A stretch of DNA of 64,000 nt, taken from positions 62,001 through 126,000 of the forward strand of contig NZ_NOKT01000017.1 in assembly GCF_002237655.1 (NCBI RefSeq). Reading direction: 5' to 3'. Below, one piece after another: positions 61,249 through 64,000 of the stretch (its first letter is position 1; every line of letters starts with the position of its first letter). The notes below the pieces were generated by a model that was given only the letters and a program-made list of their open reading frames with translations, had not been told where the DNA came from and searched no databases. The DNA comes from Streptomyces sp. XY006 (GTDB taxonomy: Bacteria; Actinomycetota; Actinomycetes; Streptomycetales; Streptomycetaceae). The position numbers and the translations under genes were made by a program.

Positions 61249-61782
61249 ATGGGCAGCACTGGAGAGACCTACTCGGACCGGCCGGGCGGCGCGCGGGACC
61301 GCGACGCGGAGGGCCGGGCCCGCAACGCCCGGCCGCGGGACGGTCTCGGCCGGCCCCTGCCGTACGGGGCGGACGGCGTGCCGCGGCAGCCGGAGGGCGT
61401 GGTCCGTACGCCCGAGGAGACCGTCGCCGAGGCGCAGCGGCTGCTGGACGAGGGGAAACCGTTCCACGCGCACGAGGTCTTCGAGGACGCGTGGAAGTCG
61501 GGCCCGGAGGAGGAACGGGAGCTGTGGCGCGGTCTGGCCCAGCTCGCCGTGGGCCTCACGCACGCCGCCCGGGGCAATCTCACCGGCGGCGCCCGGCTGC
61601 TGCGGCGTGGTGCGGGGGCGACGGAGGCGTGGGTGTCCGGCTCGGGCCGGGACCGGCCGCACGGCATCGACATCGCGGCGACGGCCGCCTGGGCACGGGC
61701 CCTGGCCACGGAGGTCGAGCAGGAGGGCCGGTCCGTGGACGCCCGGCAACGGGCCCCACGGTTGCGGGGAGCCTCCGACTGA
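61249..61782 (+). CDS. DUF309 domain protein
   Basis: 177-residue protein. After a charged, disordered N-terminus (~55 residues), the DUF309 helical domain is clear: AEAQRLLDEGKPFHAHEVFEDAWK, with LWRGLAQLAVGLTHAARGN further on. The conserved His/Glu/Trp residues suggest a small ligand- or metal-binding helical bundle of unknown function. It is followed by a tandem-repeat stretch. Confidence 0.88.
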   Translation: MGSTGETYSDRPGGARDRDAEGRARNARPRDGLGRPLPYGADGVPRQPEGVVRTPEETVAEAQRLLDEGKPFHAHEVFEDAWKSGPEEERELWRGLAQLAVGLTHAARGNLTGGARLLRRGAGATEAWVSGSGRDRPHGIDIAATAAWARALATEVEQEGRSVDARQRAPRLRGASD

Positions 61783-61803
61783 CCGAAGCGGACCGGCACC
61801 CGC

Positions 61804-61926
61804 CGACCAGCCGCCCCCTCCGACCAGCCGCCCCCTCCGACCGGCCGACCCGCCGACCTGGCGACCCGGCGACCTGGCGACCCGGCGACCTGGCGACCCG
61901 GCGACCTGGCGACCTGGCGACCTGGC
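61804..61926. repeat. Short tandem repeats between DUF309 and cobF
   Basis: Two exact 17-bp copies CGACCAGCCGCCCCCTC (61804-61820, 61821-61837) are followed, after a short divergent stretch, by nine 8-bp units GACCYGGC (61855-61926), alternating CTGG and CCGG for the first seven. No coding or stem-loop function is evident; length probably varies between strains by slippage. Confidence 0.88.
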
Positions 61927-61992
61927 GGCCTGCCGGCGAGCCGAGCGGGACTCGGTGGAGGGCCGTCCCCGCGCGTGCGGCACACTCGGGGC

Positions 61993-62763
61993 GTGCGAAA
62001 GATTCATGTCATCGGTATCGGCGCGGGCGACCCCGACCAGCTCACCCTCCAGGCCGTCAGGGCGCTGCGGAGCACGGACGTGTTCTTCATCCTGGACAAG
62101 GGCGAGGTGAAGGCGGATCTCACGGGGCTGCGGCGGGACATGCTCGACGCGCACGTCGAGGCGGGCACGTACCGGGTCGTCGAGGCGCGCGACCCGGAGC
62201 GGGACCGGCGGGCCGGCGGCGACGCCTACTCCCCCGCCGTCGGGGACTGGCGCAGCGCCCGGGCCGACATCTACGAGCGGCTGATCACCGAGGAGCTCGG
62301 CGCGGAGCAGACCGGCGCGTTCCTGGTGTGGGGCGACCCCTCGCTGTACGACAGCACCCTGGCGATCCTGGAGGAGGTACTGGAGCGCGGGGCCGTCGCG
62401 TTCGAGTACGACGTGGTGCCCGGCATCAGCAGCGTCTCGGCGCTGGTCGCCCGGCACCGCACGGGCCTCAACCGCGTCGGCAGGCCGGTGCAGATCACCA
62501 CGGGCCGGCGGCTCGCCGAGGGCTTCCCGGAGGGCGTGGACGACGTGGTGGTGATGCTCGACGCCCACCAGACCTTCCGGAAGTACGCGGACGAGGACGT
62601 CGACATCTACTGGGGCGCCTACATCGGCACTCCGGACGAGATCCTGGTCTCCGGACCGATCGCCGAGGCCGCTCCCCGCATCGAGCGGCTGCGCGCCGAG
62701 GCCCGTGAGCGCAAGGGCTGGATCATGGACACGTATCTGCTGCGCCGGCGCCCCCGCGACTGA
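61993..62763 (+). CDS. cobF: Precorrin-6A synthase (deacetylating), CobF
   Basis: 256-residue SAM-dependent tetrapyrrole methyltransferase. It begins RKIHVIGIGAGDPDQLTLQAVRAL, the CobF signature; VWGDPSLYDST is the second SAM-binding motif, and VPGISSVSALVARH follows. CobF methylates C1 and removes the acetyl group to yield precorrin-6A in aerobic cobalamin synthesis. The GTG at 61993 is preferred over one 18 nt upstream since it gives the usual start, though its ribosome site is weak. It stands alone here, with no other cob genes and no cobalamin riboswitch visible in the 210-bp leader. Confidence 0.92.
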   Translation: MRKIHVIGIGAGDPDQLTLQAVRALRSTDVFFILDKGEVKADLTGLRRDMLDAHVEAGTYRVVEARDPERDRRAGGDAYSPAVGDWRSARADIYERLITEELGAEQTGAFLVWGDPSLYDSTLAILEEVLERGAVAFEYDVVPGISSVSALVARHRTGLNRVGRPVQITTGRRLAEGFPEGVDDVVVMLDAHQTFRKYADEDVDIYWGAYIGTPDEILVSGPIAEAAPRIERLRAEARERKGWIMDTYLLRRRPRD

Positions 62764-62844
62764 CGTGACTGGGGGCCGCGACACCGGGCACCCGTGCGGA
62801 CGTTCTGGCATGCGCACGTAGCCCACAGGTGTGAAGGTGACGAC

Positions 62845-64000
62845 GTGACCGTCGTGGAGGAAACCGCCCCGCCCGCCTCCCAGCCGCCGGTGCTGGACAC
62901 CCGCCGCCGCAACGTCGTCTTCGTGACGATCATGCTGGGGATGCTGCTCGCGGCGCTCGACCAGACCATCGTCGGTACCGCCCTGCCCACCATCGTGTCG
63001 GACCTGGGCGGGGCCGAGCACATGTCGTGGGTGGTCACCTCGTACCTCCTCGCCGAGACGGTCGCGACCGTGCTGGTCGGCAAGTTCGGCGATCTGTTCG
63101 GACGCAAGCTCGTCTTCCAGGTCTCGGCGATCGTGTTCATCACGGGGTCGTTCCTGTGCGGTCTGGCCACGAACATGTCGTTGCTGATCGCCTGGCGGGC
63201 GATGCAGGGCATCGGCGCGGGTGGGCTGATGGTCACGTCCATGGCGTTGATCGCGGACGTGATCCCGCTGCGGGAGCGCGGCAAGTACCAGGGCGCGATC
63301 GGCGCGGTGTTCGGTGTGGCCACGGTTGTCGGGCCGCTGCTGGGCGGGCTGTTCACCGACCATCTGACCTGGCGCTGGGCGTTCTACGTCAACGTGCCCA
63401 TCGCGATCGTGGTCGTGGTGGCGGCGGCCCGGACCATTCCGGTGGTGAAGTCGGCGGTCCGGCCCGTCATCGATTATCTGGGCATCGCGCTGGTCGCGGT
63501 CGGCGCCAGCGCGCTGATCCTGGCGACGAGTTGGGGCGGGAACGAGTACGCCTGGGGCTCGGGCGTGATCATCGGGCTGTTCGTGGGCGGTGTGGTCGCG
63601 CTGGCGCTGTTCTGCCGGGTGGAGACGCGGGCGCGCGAACCGATGCTGCCCATGCGGCTGTTCGCCAACCCGGTGTTCTCGGTCTGCTCGGTGCTGAGCT
63701 TCATCGTCGGCTTCGCGATGCTCGGCGCGCTGACGTATCTGCCGACGTATCTGCAGTACGTCGACGGCGACTCGGCCACGGTGTCCGGCGTGCGGACGCT
63801 GCCGATGGTGGCGGGGCTGCTCATCGCGTCGGTGTTCAGCGGCACCGTGGTCAGCAGGACCGGCCGCTACCGGCTCTTCCCGATCGCCGGTTCGCTGGTG
63901 ATGGGCGTGGGCCTGTACCTGATGTCCCTGATGGGGCCGGGCACGGGCGCGGGGCTGGAGTCCTTGTACATGTTCGTGCTGGGCACCGGCATCGGGCTGA
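62845..64000 (+). CDS. MFS transporter, EmrB/QacA (DHA2) drug:H+ antiporter family (3' end cut by window)
   Basis: The first ~385 residues of a 14-helix exporter. Motif C-like LGMLLAALDQTIVGTALPTIV in helix 1 (the D..IV..ALP signature of DHA2), GDLFGRKLVFQ in loop 2-3 and GPLLGGLFTDHLTWRWAFYVNVP in helix 5 are diagnostic. The GTG at 62845 follows GAAGG by 7 nt. The frame is open to the window end; a full gene would run ~100-300 codons more. Substrates are usually hydrophobic drugs or metabolites. Confidence 0.93.
   Translation, partial: MTVVEETAPPASQPPVLDTRRRNVVFVTIMLGMLLAALDQTIVGTALPTIVSDLGGAEHMSWVVTSYLLAETVATVLVGKFGDLFGRKLVFQVSAIVFITGSFLCGLATNMSLLIAWRAMQGIGAGGLMVTSMALIADVIPLRERGKYQGAIGAVFGVATVVGPLLGGLFTDHLTWRWAFYVNVPIAIVVVVAAARTIPVVKSAVRPVIDYLGIALVAVGASALILATSWGGNEYAWGSGVIIGLFVGGVVALALFCRVETRAREPMLPMRLFANPVFSVCSVLSFIVGFAMLGALTYLPTYLQYVDGDSATVSGVRTLPMVAGLLIASVFSGTVVSRTGRYRLFPIAGSLVMGVGLYLMSLMGPGTGAGLESLYMFVLGTGIGL

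Noticed and set aside
61855..61926. CRISPR-like short repeats
   Set aside because: Units are 8 bp, contiguous, with no spacers and no cas genes in the window; simple tandem repeat.
61783..61992. Cobalamin riboswitch before cobF
   Set aside because: The gap is filled mostly by tandem repeats; no B12-box-like segment or required helices were seen.

Overview
The window is high-GC actinobacterial DNA with strong G/C bias at third codon positions, many GTG starts, many ATGA/GTGA start-stop overlaps and gene families typical of Streptomyces (LAL and PucR regulators, TMEM175, DUF427, IS701-like transposase). I read it as a Streptomyces chromosome segment. Species cannot be told from the sequence alone.

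Layout. (1) 1-12109: edge of an apparent specialised-metabolism locus: an AMP-dependent acyl ligase (cut by the window start), an SRPBCC protein and a zinc-independent medium-chain reductase on the minus strand, a large LAL-type LuxR regulator, an Old Yellow Enzyme-type flavin reductase, an MFS exporter, a GAF/PucR regulator and an IS701-like transposase gene. (2) 12465-17866: a DsbA-like protein coupled to a tiny ribbon-helix-helix-like protein, a tRNA-Pro(GGG), a small membrane protein, and two adjacent metallopeptidases (M28; thermolysin/fungalysin type) that both lack signal peptides. (3) 18127-38694: myo-inositol and related polyol catabolism: two LacI regulators, four Gfo/Idh/MocA dehydrogenases, a phytanoyl-CoA-type dioxygenase plus SDR, an ABC importer, IolE/IolH-like, IolC, a (beta/alpha)8 aldolase, IolB, IolD, IolA/MmsA and a GntR regulator. 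A divergent promoter with a 25-nt inverted repeat (31396-31465) sits between the importer operon and iolC. Together these genes can import inositol, oxidise it and take it to acetyl-CoA and dihydroxyacetone phosphate.

(4) 38695-57115: an exopolysaccharide-like locus: GalE-like epimerase, a membrane GGDEF/EAL (c-di-GMP) protein, a GH15-like protein, three GT2 glycosyltransferases, a flippase, a polysaccharide deacetylase, a GH16 lipoprotein, two membrane proteins, a phosphoesterase lipoprotein, a FemAB/GNAT-like protein and an APH-type phosphotransferase. The galE/c-di-GMP operon and the glycosyltransferase operon are preceded by nearly identical promoter modules that carry the same 18-bp palindrome (38731-38748 and 45158-45175). 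This is the strongest unexplained signal in the window and suggests one regulator ties c-di-GMP turnover to making this polymer. (5) 57266-64000: TetR, DUF427, NudK-like Nudix hydrolase, FAD monooxygenase, a second identical tRNA-Pro(GGG), DUF309, short tandem repeats, CobF, and an EmrB/QacA-type MFS exporter cut by the window end.

No CRISPR array, rRNA, phage module, integrase or replication origin was seen.
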